A DNA stretch of 64,000 bases from Paenibacillus sp. FSL H8-0332 (lineage in GTDB: Bacteria > Bacillota > Bacilli > Paenibacillales > Paenibacillaceae): the NCBI RefSeq assembly GCF_037963835.1, contig NZ_CP150145.1, positions 62,001 through 126,000 on the forward strand. The letters are read 5' to 3'. Each line of letters starts with the position of its first letter. Position 1 is the first letter of the stretch. The notes below the pieces were generated by a model. That model did not search any database, had not been told where the DNA came from, and was given only the letters and a program-made list of their open reading frames with translations. The translations under genes and the position numbers were made by a program. Shown here piece after piece: positions 34,210 to 43,037 of this stretch.

Positions 34210-36663
34210 ATGGAAAAGAGTGCAGATTCTGCCCAGAAGCAGGCCACGCTGCAGATTACAGGAATGACCTGCTCTGCTTGTGCGACGCGGATAGAGAAGG
34301 GATTGTCCCGTATGGAGGGGGTATCCCGGGCGAATGTTAATCTGGCACTGGAGCAGGCTACGGTCGGGTATGATCCGGCGGTTGCGGATATGCCGCAGAT
34401 TGAAGAGAAGATCCGTTCTCTTGGCTACGATACGCTGAAGGAGTCGGCGGATTTCGATATTACCGGAATGACCTGTGCGGCTTGCTCGTCACGGATTGAG
34501 AAGGTGCTTGGACGGATGCCGGGGATTGCCGCGGTCAATGTGAACCTGGCGCTGGAGACCGCGCATGTGGAGTACTCGCCGGGTAATATCAGTACTGCCG
34601 AGATTATGGATAAGGTGAGCAGCATCGGTTACAAGGCGGCCCTCAAGCAGGACCGCAAGGATATCGCCGGACAACGCAGAGAGGAGATTACGCGCAAGCG
34701 CAATAATTGGATGATCTCCGCCCTGCTGTCTTTGCCGCTGCTCTGGGCTATGGCTGGCCATTTCTCCTTTACTACCTGGATCTGGACGCCGGAGCTGTTC
34801 ATGAATCCCTGGTTCCAGCTGGTGCTGGCGACCCCGGTACAGTTCATAATCGGCTGGCAGTTCTATGTCGGCGCTTATAAGGCACTTAAGAACGGCAGCG
34901 CCAATATGGATGTGCTGGTGGTACTGGGCACCTCAGCCGCTTATTTCTACAGTCTGTACCTGACGGTGGATTCCTTGAACATGAGCGGTATGCACCATAC
35001 GGTGGAGCTGTACTTCGAGACCAGTGCGGTTCTGATTACATTGATCCTCGTAGGCAAGTGGTTCGAGGCGCTGGCCAAAGGGCGTTCATCGGATGCGATC
35101 CGCAGCCTGATGGGGCTTCAGGCCAAGACTGCGCTGGTGCTGCGTGACGGTGCGGAGCTGAACATCCCCGTAGAGGATGTAGTCATCGGAGACATCGTGC
35201 TGGTGAAGCCCGGCACGAAGGTTCCTGTAGACGGTGAAGTGGTAGAGGGACTGTCCTCAGTCGATGAATCCATGCTCACCGGTGAGAGCATCCCGGTGGA
35301 GAAGAAGCCGGGTGACTCCGTGATCGGAGCGACGCTGAACAAGAACGGCATGCTGCGGGTCAAAGCCCGCAAGGTCGGCCGTGATACGGCATTGGCACAG
35401 ATCATTAGAGTAGTGGAAGAAGCCCAGGGCTCCAAGGCGCCGATTCAGCGGGTCGCCGATGTCATCTCCGGCATCTTCGTGCCGATTGTTGTCGGCATTG
35501 CCGCTGTAACCTTCGTGATCTGGTATCTCTGGGTGGCACCCGGACAGTTCGCCGAGGCCCTGGAGAAAGCCATCGCGGTGCTAGTCATTGCCTGTCCGTG
35601 TGCACTTGGGCTGGCAACCCCGACCTCCATTATGGCCGGGTCCGGCCGGGCTGCTGAGTTCGGTATCCTGTTCAAGGGCGGACATCATCTGGAGGCTGCA
35701 CAGGGCGTCAAGGTAGTTGTAGTGGATAAGACGGGAACGGTGACCAACGGTAAGCCGGTGCTGACCGATATTATAGCGACTGCAGGAAATGAGACACAGG
35801 GCAGGGTGCTTGCCGAGAATCGTCTGCTGTCGATTACAGCGGCTGCGGAGAAGCTCTCGGAGCATCCGCTGGCGGATGCCATTGTGGCGGGTGCACAGGG
35901 CAGAGGCATTGATCTTCCGCCTGCCGAGCAGTTCGAGGCCGTGCCGGGCCGCGGCGTGTCGGCTGTCGTAGACGGCCGGAAGGTAAGCGTAGGCACGCGG
36001 CGGATGATGATAGAGAACGGGCTGGATATTGAAGCCTGGACCGGGATCATGACCCGGCTTGAGCATGAAGGCAAAACAGCGATGCTGATCTCTGTGGAGG
36101 ATGCGGTAGCGGGAGTAGTAGCAGTGGCGGACACGATCAAGGAAACCTCGCGCGCGGCCGTAGCCAGATTGCAGGACATGGGTATCGAAGTCATAATGAT
36201 TACCGGAGACAACAAAATTACAGCTCAGGCTATTGCGGAACAGGCGGGCATCCGCACGGTGCTGGCAGAGGTGCTGCCGGAGGGCAAGGCCGCCGAGATC
36301 CGCAGACTGCAGGAAGGCGGAGTCAAGGTCGCCATGGTCGGCGACGGCATCAACGATGCACCGGCGCTGGCGACAGCAGATACGGGGATGGCTATCGGCA
36401 CGGGTACGGATGTGGCGATGGAGGCGGCGGATATTACGCTGATGCGCGGCGATCTGATGAGCATCCCGGATGCGATCCTGATGAGCCGCAAAACCATGCG
36501 CAATATCAAGCAGAATCTGTTCTGGGCGCTGGCCTACAACACAATCGGAATCCCCATTGCTGCGCTGGGCTTCCTGGCACCCTGGTTGGCCGGAGCCGCG
36601 ATGGCCTTCAGTTCGGTATCGGTTGTACTGAATGCGCTGCGTTTACAGCGCGTCAAGCTGTAA
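34210..36663 (+). CDS. copA: Copper-exporting P1B-type ATPase CopA
   Basis: An 817-aa copper pump with two N-terminal metal-binding domains (GMTCSAC near residue 18 and GMTCAAC near 88), eight membrane helices, the transport motif CPC in [15 protein letters not shown] (about 461), phosphorylation motif DKTGTVTNG (Asp about 506), HP motif SEHPLADAI and hinge [10 protein letters not shown]. It moves Cu(I) out of the cytosol using ATP. ATG 34210 has AGGAGG 9 bases upstream. Its own CsoR operator suggests it can be transcribed apart from csoR-copZ as well as by read-through. Confidence 0.97.
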   Translation: MEKSADSAQKQATLQITGMTCSACATRIEKGLSRMEGVSRANVNLALEQATVGYDPAVADMPQIEEKIRSLGYDTLKESADFDITGMTCAACSSRIEKVLGRMPGIAAVNVNLALETAHVEYSPGNISTAEIMDKVSSIGYKAALKQDRKDIAGQRREEITRKRNNWMISALLSLPLLWAMAGHFSFTTWIWTPELFMNPWFQLVLATPVQFIIGWQFYVGAYKALKNGSANMDVLVVLGTSAAYFYSLYLTVDSLNMSGMHHTVELYFETSAVLITLILVGKWFEALAKGRSSDAIRSLMGLQAKTALVLRDGAELNIPVEDVVIGDIVLVKPGTKVPVDGEVVEGLSSVDESMLTGESIPVEKKPGDSVIGATLNKNGMLRVKARKVGRDTALAQIIRVVEEAQGSKAPIQRVADVISGIFVPIVVGIAAVTFVIWYLWVAPGQFAEALEKAIAVLVIACPCALGLATPTSIMAGSGRAAEFGILFKGGHHLEAAQGVKVVVVDKTGTVTNGKPVLTDIIATAGNETQGRVLAENRLLSITAAAEKLSEHPLADAIVAGAQGRGIDLPPAEQFEAVPGRGVSAVVDGRKVSVGTRRMMIENGLDIEAWTGIMTRLEHEGKTAMLISVEDAVAGVVAVADTIKETSRAAVARLQDMGIEVIMITGDNKITAQAIAEQAGIRTVLAEVLPEGKAAEIRRLQEGGVKVAMVGDGINDAPALATADTGMAIGTGTDVAMEAADITLMRGDLMSIPDAILMSRKTMRNIKQNLFWALAYNTIGIPIAALGFLAPWLAGAAMAFSSVSVVLNALRLQRVKL

Positions 36664-36716
36664 GAATTATGCGGCCTGCCGCAGCCGGAGTCATCCGGAC
36701 GGACGGAAGGGCGCAA

Positions 36717-36760
36717 CTCAAAGAATCGCCGGAGTGTATCTGCCGGCGATTCTTTATTTT
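36717..36760 (+). terminator. Terminator after copA
   Basis: AAAGAATCGCCGG pairs with GCCGGCGATTCTTT and is followed by ATTTTTT. Confidence 0.92.
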
Positions 36761-36761
36761 T

Positions 36762-36858
36762 TAAAAGATAAGAATTTATATGCTTCGCGCTATAACTATC
36801 CTTTTTCTCGCTGAAACGGTACCGTCCTTTAAAAGGACGGCAATGCCGTTTCCACTTG
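36762..36858. repeat. Dispersed element of about 100 bp, copy 2
   Basis: Matches 25285-25385 in order and mostly in sequence (TAAAAGATAAGAATTTATAT, GCTTCGCGCTATA, CTCGCTGAAACGG, GCCGTTTCCA). Differences are compensatory in the GAAACGG...CCGTTTC and CGTCCTTT/AAAGGACG arms. Confidence 0.8.
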
Positions 36859-36900
36859 TCGAATCAGCTAAATCGATCCACAAATGCTGTCAATTCTGCT

Positions 36901-37839
36901 CTATTTGCCTGTTGATGCGGAAGCCGCAGCGGTCTTTTTCCGGCCAAGCAAGTTCGTGCCAATGACCCCGGCGATGATCAGGAAGGATCCGATCCAGTGA
37001 TAGACCGTGATCTGCTCACCCAGGAAGATCGCTCCTGCTGCAATGGATACGATGGTGGATAGATTGGTGAACACGCTCATGAGTGAGGCCTCGATTTTGG
37101 ATAAAATATAGGTTGAAGTCAGGGTTGTGACCAGCGAGGCGATCACCCCCAGATATATGGCGGACAGGACAAATGTTGTGCTTCCCAGCGGATTCAGGAA
37201 ACCCCCAAGCGTTCCGCTGACTGTATGTCCGGTGAGCGAGATGATCATGAAGGTGGCGAAGCCGACCCCCATCATCAGGTAGCTGAGCTCAGCCGGGCTG
37301 AAGTGGCTGGAGAGGGAGCGGGCCAGCACACTGTACCCGGCAAAAGCGAGACAAGTCATAAACAGCAGCACAATCCCGGTCATATTAGACAGCTGAATGC
37401 CGCTTCCCTTCATGACGAAGATGAATACCACGCCGAATACCGAGAGGAAGATGCACAGCTTTTGCAGCAGGGTAGTCTTCTCTTTCAGGAAAATTCCGGC
37501 GATGATCATCGTCACCACCGGAGTGAACGAGTAGAGGATGCCTCCCTCGGCTGAGGTGGCGCGCTGAAGTCCGAAGACCTGCAGGGTGAAGAAGCCGAGC
37601 GGATACATCGCGGCGAGCAGCAGGGCCCGGCCAATCGGCTTGCCCCGGTAGGAAACCTTGACCCAGCCGAGGGCGACCGGAACCGACATCACGGCAAAAG
37701 AGGCAGCGAACCGGAAGGTCAGCGTGTCGAGCGGCCCGGCATGAACGAGTGCCACTTTGGTGAACAGGAAGGAGAAGCCGATAATGACCGCATTGAGTAC
37801 GGCGAAGCTGTAGGCCAGCTTAAGTCCTTGTTTGTGCAT
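36901..37839 (-). CDS. EamA/DMT-family transporter
   Basis: A 312-aa, ten-helix drug/metabolite transporter made of two EamA repeats (about 10-140 and 155-290). Family traits are the ILYSFTPVVTMIIAGIFLKE block in the first half and AGAIFLGEQITVYHWIGSFL in the second, both ending in the usual Glu. Members export amino acids, nucleosides or other metabolites. It is divergent from a MocR-type regulator, a frequent pairing in Gram-positives. RBS AAGGAGA precedes the ATG. Substrate unknown. Confidence 0.92.
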   Translation of the reverse strand: MHKQGLKLAYSFAVLNAVIIGFSFLFTKVALVHAGPLDTLTFRFAASFAVMSVPVALGWVKVSYRGKPIGRALLLAAMYPLGFFTLQVFGLQRATSAEGGILYSFTPVVTMIIAGIFLKEKTTLLQKLCIFLSVFGVVFIFVMKGSGIQLSNMTGIVLLFMTCLAFAGYSVLARSLSSHFSPAELSYLMMGVGFATFMIISLTGHTVSGTLGGFLNPLGSTTFVLSAIYLGVIASLVTTLTSTYILSKIEASLMSVFTNLSTIVSIAAGAIFLGEQITVYHWIGSFLIIAGVIGTNLLGRKKTAAASASTGK

Positions 37840-37944
37840 GGGTACATCTCCTTGTAGGTTAGTGAAGATTGGATGCTGTAAACATTCGATCTATTACTTT
37901 AAAATTAAAGGAAAAGGCGTACACCAACAATACAAGGTTTCCTC

Positions 37945-37962
37945 AACTGTACCGGTACAGTT
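37945..37962. promoter_or_regulatory. 18-bp palindrome between the EamA and MocR genes
   Basis: AACTGTACCGGTACAGTT is a perfect palindrome between the divergent starts (37839 and 38048). It overlaps the -35 area for a TATAAT at 37977-37982 on the plus strand, as expected for an autoregulated MocR site. Confidence 0.75.
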
Positions 37963-38047
37963 TGACGCGATCCCTATATAATAAGGGAAGAATAATAGGA
38001 TAGAATACACGGCATAGCTTGGTAATGACGGCGAACGGAGGCGGGCG

Positions 38048-39391
38048 ATGAACAAGTATCATCAGGTGATCACAGAGCTGGAGCGGCAGATGAAGGAAGG
38101 GCAGTACCGCCCGGGAGATAAGCTGCCGTCTGTGCGGAGTGCTTCAGAAACCTACGGCTGTAGCGTCAGTACCATTCTGAAGGCTTACGGGGAGCTGGAG
38201 CGGACGCATACGATCTACTCTATTCCGCAGAGCGGCTATTACATGGTGGACAAGAGTGCAGATTCGGCAGCGGCGGGGAGTGAAGGAACGGTTGATTTTG
38301 CTTCGGCATCGCCGGATCTGAACGTCTTTCCGTACCTGGACTTCCAGCATTGCCTCAATAAGGCGATTGACCAGTACAAATACCATCTGTTCACCTATGG
38401 CGATGCCCTGGGACTTGCGACGCTGCGCCGCACCCTGGTGTCGCATCTGGCGGAGTATCAGGTGTTCGCCAAGGCGGAATCGATCCTGATTACCTCGGGG
38501 ATTCAGCAGGCGCTGGAAATTCTGGCCAGAATGCCTTTTCCCAGCGGCAGGACAGAGATTCTGGTGGAACAGCCGGGGTATGATATCTATCTGCGGTATT
38601 TGGAGGCTGAGGGCCTGCCGGTGAGCGGAATCGGGCGTTCGGCGGCGGGCATCAACCTGCAGGAGCTGGAGGAGCGGTTCGCCAGCGGACGATTCAAATT
38701 TTTTTATGCGATGCCCAGATATCACAACCCCCTTGGGACAACCTACAGCACAGAGGAGCGCAAGGCCATTGCCGGACTGGCAGCCAAATACGATGTCTAT
38801 ATCGCCGAGGATGATTATATGGCGGATCTGGGGATCGGACGGCGTTATGACCCGATCTATGCGTATGACCAGACCTCCCATGTCATTTATCTCAAAAGCT
38901 TCTCCAAAATCATCTTCCCGGGCCTTAGGCTCGGTGCGGTGGTGGTGCCGCAGCCGCTGCTGGAGACTTTCCGCTCCTATAAAGGCTACACCGATACCTC
39001 GCTGCTGTCTCAGGCTGCGCTTGAGGTATACATTAAGAACGGGATGTACGGGCATCACAGGCATAAGATCAAAGCCATGTACGCCAAAAAAATCCGTGCG
39101 GTATACGAAGCGCTCGGGCGGCATAATACGGAAGGCTTAATCGAAGCCTCTGCGGACAGCTCCGGCATCTATATCCAGTTCAAGCTCCCGCTCACCGTCA
39201 ACCTGGAGCGTCTGGTCAAGCGCCTGGCCGGGCGGAAGATCCGCGTGGTGCCAGGGAACGGCTTCTATCTGCCGGGTTACCAGACCCGGGACAAATTCCT
39301 CCGTATCAGTATCTCCCGCGCCGGGCTGGAGCAGATTGATGAGGGAATCCTGGCGATTGTCCAGGAGGTGAAGCGCGGGAGCGGGTGGTAG
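38048..39391 (+). CDS. MocR-family regulator (GntR HTH fused to aminotransferase fold)
   Basis: A 447-aa protein with a GntR winged helix at 1-70 (YRPGDKLPSVRSASETYGCS) and a fold-type I aminotransferase-like domain from about 80 (DLNVFPYLDFQHC, YHNPLGTTYSTEER, AEDDYMADL). The PLP lysine is in VIYLKSFSKIIFPGLRLG (about 285-302). Such proteins use PLP or an amino-compound ligand to control genes rather than as enzymes. The divergent EamA transporter is the likely target. ATG with GGAGGCGGGCG upstream. Confidence 0.93.
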   Translation: MNKYHQVITELERQMKEGQYRPGDKLPSVRSASETYGCSVSTILKAYGELERTHTIYSIPQSGYYMVDKSADSAAAGSEGTVDFASASPDLNVFPYLDFQHCLNKAIDQYKYHLFTYGDALGLATLRRTLVSHLAEYQVFAKAESILITSGIQQALEILARMPFPSGRTEILVEQPGYDIYLRYLEAEGLPVSGIGRSAAGINLQELEERFASGRFKFFYAMPRYHNPLGTTYSTEERKAIAGLAAKYDVYIAEDDYMADLGIGRRYDPIYAYDQTSHVIYLKSFSKIIFPGLRLGAVVVPQPLLETFRSYKGYTDTSLLSQAALEVYIKNGMYGHHRHKIKAMYAKKIRAVYEALGRHNTEGLIEASADSSGIYIQFKLPLTVNLERLVKRLAGRKIRVVPGNGFYLPGYQTRDKFLRISISRAGLEQIDEGILAIVQEVKRGSGW

Positions 39392-39510
39392 AGGCGGCAG
39401 AGGAAGAGGAGTAAGAGGAGGAGGAAGAAGAAGGAAATCCCGCTTGTTGTCTGAGCCGCGAAATGGGATCATAATAGGCTTATATAGGAGTGAAGAGAGG
39501 CGGGACGATA

Positions 39511-40263
39511 ATGAAACCTACGAATGAAACCCTTGAACTGTTGAACCGTCATACCTCTGTCCGTCAGTATCAGGACAAGCCGGTCAGTGACGAGCTGCTG
39601 GCAGCGGTAATTGGAGCGGGACAGATGGCTTCGACCTCCAGCAATGTTCAGGCTTACACAGTTATTGCTGTAACCGAGTCTGCGATTAAAGAGCAGCTAT
39701 CCGTTTTGTCCGGTAATCAGGCCTACATCAAGCAGTGCCCGGTCTTTCTGGTCTGGTGTGCGGATCTGTACCGTCTGCGGGAAGCGTCCGCTCCGCATTT
39801 GCAGGGGAAGCCGTCCTACGAGGATACGGCCGAGAATCTGATTGTAGCGACTGTCGATGTGGCGCTGGCCGCGCAGAATGCCGCTGTTGCCGCAGAATCG
39901 CTCGGCCTGGGCATTGTCTATATCGGCGGCATCCGCAATGAGATCGCCGCTGTATCCGAACTGCTCGGACTGCCGGAGCTGGTCTATCCGGTCTTCGGCA
40001 TGTGCCTCGGGTATCCGGCAGCCATGAACAGCATCCGCCCGCGCCTGCCGCAGGCAGCAGTGCTGCATCATAACGGCTACAATGCCGAAGCCGCAGTGGA
40101 ACAGGCCCGCGTGTACGACGCAATTTCCAGCGACTATATGCGGGAGCGTACCGGCGGCCAGAGCGCAGCCTCCTGGTCGGAGATGATGGCAGGCCGGCTG
40201 GCTCAGCCTGCCCGGCTGCACATGAAGGAATTCCTGCTTAGCAAGGGATTCATGCAGCGTTAG
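39511..40263 (+). CDS. NfsA-type NADPH-dependent nitroreductase/flavin reductase
   Basis: A 250-aa FMN enzyme of the nitroreductase fold: LLNRHTSVRQYQDKPVSDEL at residues 9-28, FMN-contacting SSNVQAYTVIAV, the VAAESLGLGIVYIGGIRNE block and the GMCLGYPA turn (about 165-172). These enzymes reduce nitro compounds, quinones or flavins by two electrons. The ATG at 39511 is used because GAGAGGCGGG precedes it; an upstream GTG (39490) has no properly spaced ribosome site. A strong terminator follows, and directly after it the group II intron. Confidence 0.9.
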   Translation: MKPTNETLELLNRHTSVRQYQDKPVSDELLAAVIGAGQMASTSSNVQAYTVIAVTESAIKEQLSVLSGNQAYIKQCPVFLVWCADLYRLREASAPHLQGKPSYEDTAENLIVATVDVALAAQNAAVAAESLGLGIVYIGGIRNEIAAVSELLGLPELVYPVFGMCLGYPAAMNSIRPRLPQAAVLHHNGYNAEAAVEQARVYDAISSDYMRERTGGQSAASWSEMMAGRLAQPARLHMKEFLLSKGFMQR

Positions 40264-40270
40264 AATTGGA

Positions 40271-40308
40271 AAGGCCTTCTCCGGAGTCTGTGGGGGAGGC
40301 CTTTTTTT
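40271..40308 (+). terminator. Terminator of the nitroreductase gene and intron insertion neighbourhood
   Basis: AAGGCCTTCTCC pairs with GGGGGAGGCCTT and ends in seven T residues. The group II intron begins about 8 bases later. Confidence 0.92.
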
Positions 40309-40659
40309 GATTGGCGTGCCCAGAGGCACGCATTATCTAGTTGGTGCAAGTCCAACCAAGAGAGGGGCCAAGCCACTCTTGTAGCTAGGATGCTTGCGCA
40401 TGGCGAAATCTGTGTGTAAAAGCGCATCGACAAAAGTACCGGTCAGAGACTGGGCGAGCAACAACCCAGGCCGTAACATCAAGTGAATCCTGCCGCGTCG
40501 TCAAAAAGGCCCTGCGAAGGGGAAGAGAGGAAGCCGAGTCCCGCTTTCATGGACGAAGGCCAAGGAAGCTGTACAGAACTTGGAACAACAGTGAAGAATC
40601 CTCCGGGGTATAGGGATCGGCATGGGTTGAAAGATAATGCAGTGAACTGGGGAGACCCT

Positions 40660-40686
40660 CCCCCACACGGGGGTTTTTTTTTTTTT
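40660..40686 (+). terminator. Terminator-like hairpin with a 13-T run inside the intron
   Basis: CCCCC-ACAC-GGGGG followed by thirteen T residues, about 160 bases ahead of the reverse transcriptase start. It looks like an intrinsic terminator inside the intron RNA. Confidence 0.6.
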
Positions 40687-40848
40687 AGAAACCCGTAAAT
40701 AGGCGCTCTATAAGTCCAAAAGACGAAATGAACCGTCTGTGGGAAGGGAGTCCGAGGGGCTCGTAGTACCGAAGAACCTAAGGACAACATAACCTTAGGG
40801 AGGGAAGGAGCCCTGCTTTGTTTACGCTTTTGGAGGAGGTACGAGTGA

Positions 40849-42141
40849 GTGAATGCCAACCGGCTAACGACACCCAAAGAAAAAGTTCAAGAACTCCAAG
40901 AAAAGCTAGGTCATGCGGCCAAGGAGAACAACAAGCGTAAATTCCATGCGCTGTACGACAAAGTCTATCGCTGGGATGTGCTGAGTGAAGCCTGGAGACG
41001 AGTTAAGGCAAACAAGGGAGCGGCTGGAGTAGATGCCGTGACGCTCGCAGATATTGAAGCACAAGGAGAAATACGGTTCCTGAAGGACTGTGAGCGAGAA
41101 TTGAAAGCAGGTAGCTACGATCCAGAGCCCGTACGGCGGCACTATATCCCAAAGAAAGACGGGAAACAAAGACCGCTGGGTATCCCGACGGTGCGCGACC
41201 GAGTCATACAGATGGCAACGAAACTCGTGATTGAACCGATCTTTGAAGCAGACTTCGAAGAAGTATCCTTCGGATTTCGCCCGAAGCGAAGTGCGAAAGG
41301 AGCGCTGGATCGAATCCGGAAAGCCTGCAACCGCAAAGGGAATTGGGTAGTCGACGTCGATATCCAAGGCTACTTCGACAACATTAACCAGGAGAAACTT
41401 ATGAAATTGGTACAAATGCGTATCAATGACAGGCGAATCCTGAAATTAATACGGAAGTGGCTTCAAGCGGGTGTGATGGAAGAAGGAAACGTAAGGCGTT
41501 CCGATTTAGGCACACCGCAAGGTGGGGTGATTTCACCGCTACTGGCGAATATCTATCTGAATTACTTTGACCGACTATGGGAGAAATACGGAAGGGGGTT
41601 GGGAGAACTGACAAGGTATGCAGACGACCTGGTGGTGGTCTGTAAAACCAAAAAGGACGCCGAACATGCTTATGAGCTCATAAGCAGGATTATGGAACGT
41701 CTAGAGTTAACCTTACACCCGGTCAAAACTCGCATTGTAGGCCTGTGGACAGGAGAGGAAGGATTCGACTTCTTAGGAATGCACCACCGAAAAACGAAAG
41801 CAGAAACCTCTCAAGGGAAGGTGTACTATACCACCCAGCAGTGGCTAACGAAGAAGGCAGAGGAACGTATTCGAGGCGTGGTCAAAGATAGATTAGCACC
41901 GCCCGGCATGCGATCTAAATCGTTTGCGGAACACGTGAAATGGCTCAATCCGAAGATACAAGGATGGAGAAATTATTACTACACGAACTACAGCCAAAAG
42001 AGATTAGCTAAGCTAGACTGGTATATTCTGCAGCGATTAACCCGGTGGTACGCGAAGAAGAGACAGCGCAGAAGATGGATGAGTTCACTATCTGAAGTCA
42101 AGTATATAGCCAACATGAATGGACTAAAAACGCTATTGTGA
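40849..42141 (+). CDS. ltrA: Group II intron reverse transcriptase/maturase
   Basis: A 430-aa intron-encoded protein. Reverse transcriptase blocks in order: [75 protein letters not shown] and the catalytic [10 protein letters not shown] (YADD about 258-261). The maturase (X/GIIM) region follows, with [20 protein letters not shown]. No HNH endonuclease domain is present. GTG start with GGAGGAGGT 8 bases upstream. It helps its intron RNA splice and retrotranspose. No frameshift is seen. Confidence 0.97.
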   Translation: MNANRLTTPKEKVQELQEKLGHAAKENNKRKFHALYDKVYRWDVLSEAWRRVKANKGAAGVDAVTLADIEAQGEIRFLKDCERELKAGSYDPEPVRRHYIPKKDGKQRPLGIPTVRDRVIQMATKLVIEPIFEADFEEVSFGFRPKRSAKGALDRIRKACNRKGNWVVDVDIQGYFDNINQEKLMKLVQMRINDRRILKLIRKWLQAGVMEEGNVRRSDLGTPQGGVISPLLANIYLNYFDRLWEKYGRGLGELTRYADDLVVVCKTKKDAEHAYELISRIMERLELTLHPVKTRIVGLWTGEEGFDFLGMHHRKTKAETSQGKVYYTTQQWLTKKAEERIRGVVKDRLAPPGMRSKSFAEHVKWLNPKIQGWRNYYYTNYSQKRLAKLDWYILQRLTRWYAKKRQRRRWMSSLSEVKYIANMNGLKTLL

Positions 42142-42253
42142 TCTGCATGCTCATGAATGACAAACATCGGAAAGCCGTATGAGGGAAAACCTCACGTACG
42201 GTTTGATGAGGAGGGGCTGGTTAATCCAGCCCTTTACTCTAGGACGAGGATGG

Positions 42254-42795
42254 ACCGAACGTATGCGTAAAACCGAATACTTTAGGCTGGCGTGAAGGAA
42301 CGCAGGCTCAATACGCCACAGCCAATAACAAATATTGAAATTTCCTGCAAGAAGTGCAACAATGCTGCCCAATATAAGCGGCCTATGCAGAAATCCTGCA
42401 CGAAATGCAACTATGCCAACGCTAACTTGCTCAAAACACCAAAATTCCTGCAAATCCTGCAACATTGCGCCGCAGCCAGTAACGTATCTGGAGAAATCCT
42501 GCAAAAACTGCAACAATGCTACCATATACAAGCGGTTGCTGAGAGTAAAAACTCTCAAATTGGCCAGTGACAGGCAGAGCGCCGCTATGAGAACGGGAAA
42601 TCTCTCAGAACGTATGCGGAAAACCTAAAATAGTGGGCTGGCGGGAGGGAGCGAGTTCCAAATGTATGCAGAAAACCGAGCACAATGGTCTCGAGCGGAG
42701 GCAAGCGTGCCGAATGTAATCGAAAAACCGATTACAATGAGCTGACGGGAGTCGCGAGGACCAAATGTAACCGTATTAAACCGAACCCATTGGGC
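42254..42795. repeat. Intergenic array of about 52-bp units (type A and type B mixed)
   Basis: Type B cores (CCTGCANNNNNTGCAAC) are centred at 42351, 42403, 42455 and 42506, spaced 52, 52 and 51. Type A units (ATGTATGCGNAAAACCGA) have AAAACC at 42269, then 42618, 42670, 42722 and about 42775, spaced 52, 52 and 53. The same two unit types and spacing occur at 19111-19440. The array lies between the intron and the hydrolase promoter. Confidence 0.82.
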
Positions 42796-42871
42796 GACCG
42801 CGCGCGGAACGTAATTCTCCCGTTTAACAAATTTACGCTCCTCGAAAATGCGCATTAAGAAAAATTGCGTG

Positions 42872-42900
42872 TTGCGCAAAAATATGGAATGCGCTAAAAT
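42872..42900 (+). promoter_or_regulatory. Candidate promoter of the hydrolase gene
   Basis: TTGCGC and TAAAAT with a 17-base spacer, 138 bases before the ATG. Two small palindromes (AATGCGCATT at 42847-42856 and TTGCGCAA at 42872-42879) overlap it and may bind a regulator. Confidence 0.5.
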
Positions 42901-43037
42901 CTGGGAAGAGGTTGGATTTCGCTGGACGCCAACACCCGGGCCCGGAATCGCGCCGTAGCCTAATTCCCTCTCCGCTTCGCGGCTGTGTGTGCTGTGGATG
43001 ATCTTGAAATGATAGATTGGAGAAGGAGGAGAATGAT

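Larger units (their letters stand above)
40316..42241 (+). mobile_element. Group II intron with maturase gene
   Basis: The 5' end reads GTGCCCAGAGGCACGC (GTGYC-type start). About 530 bases of structured RNA precede the reverse transcriptase gene. Downstream of it lies domain V (AGCCGTATGAGGGAAAACCT, CACGTACGGTT, 42172-42203), then a domain VI-like stem (GGGCTGG/CCAGCCC) and ACTCTA near 42241. Boundaries are approximate. Everything looks intact, so it may be active. Insertion just past an intrinsic terminator recalls class C introns, but I did not classify it firmly. Confidence 0.88.

Noticed and set aside
42292..42570. A 92-codon frame with repeated SCKKCNN and SCTKCNY motifs, looking like a small Cys-rich repeat protein
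   Set aside because: It is the translation of the 52-bp type B repeats. There is no ribosome site, and the same repeats at 19.3 and 48.6 kb do not keep this frame.
42254..42795. A possible CRISPR array because of regular spacing
   Set aside because: Units are imperfect palindromes that differ from each other, with no constant 24-40 bp repeat and no unique spacers; no cas genes are near.
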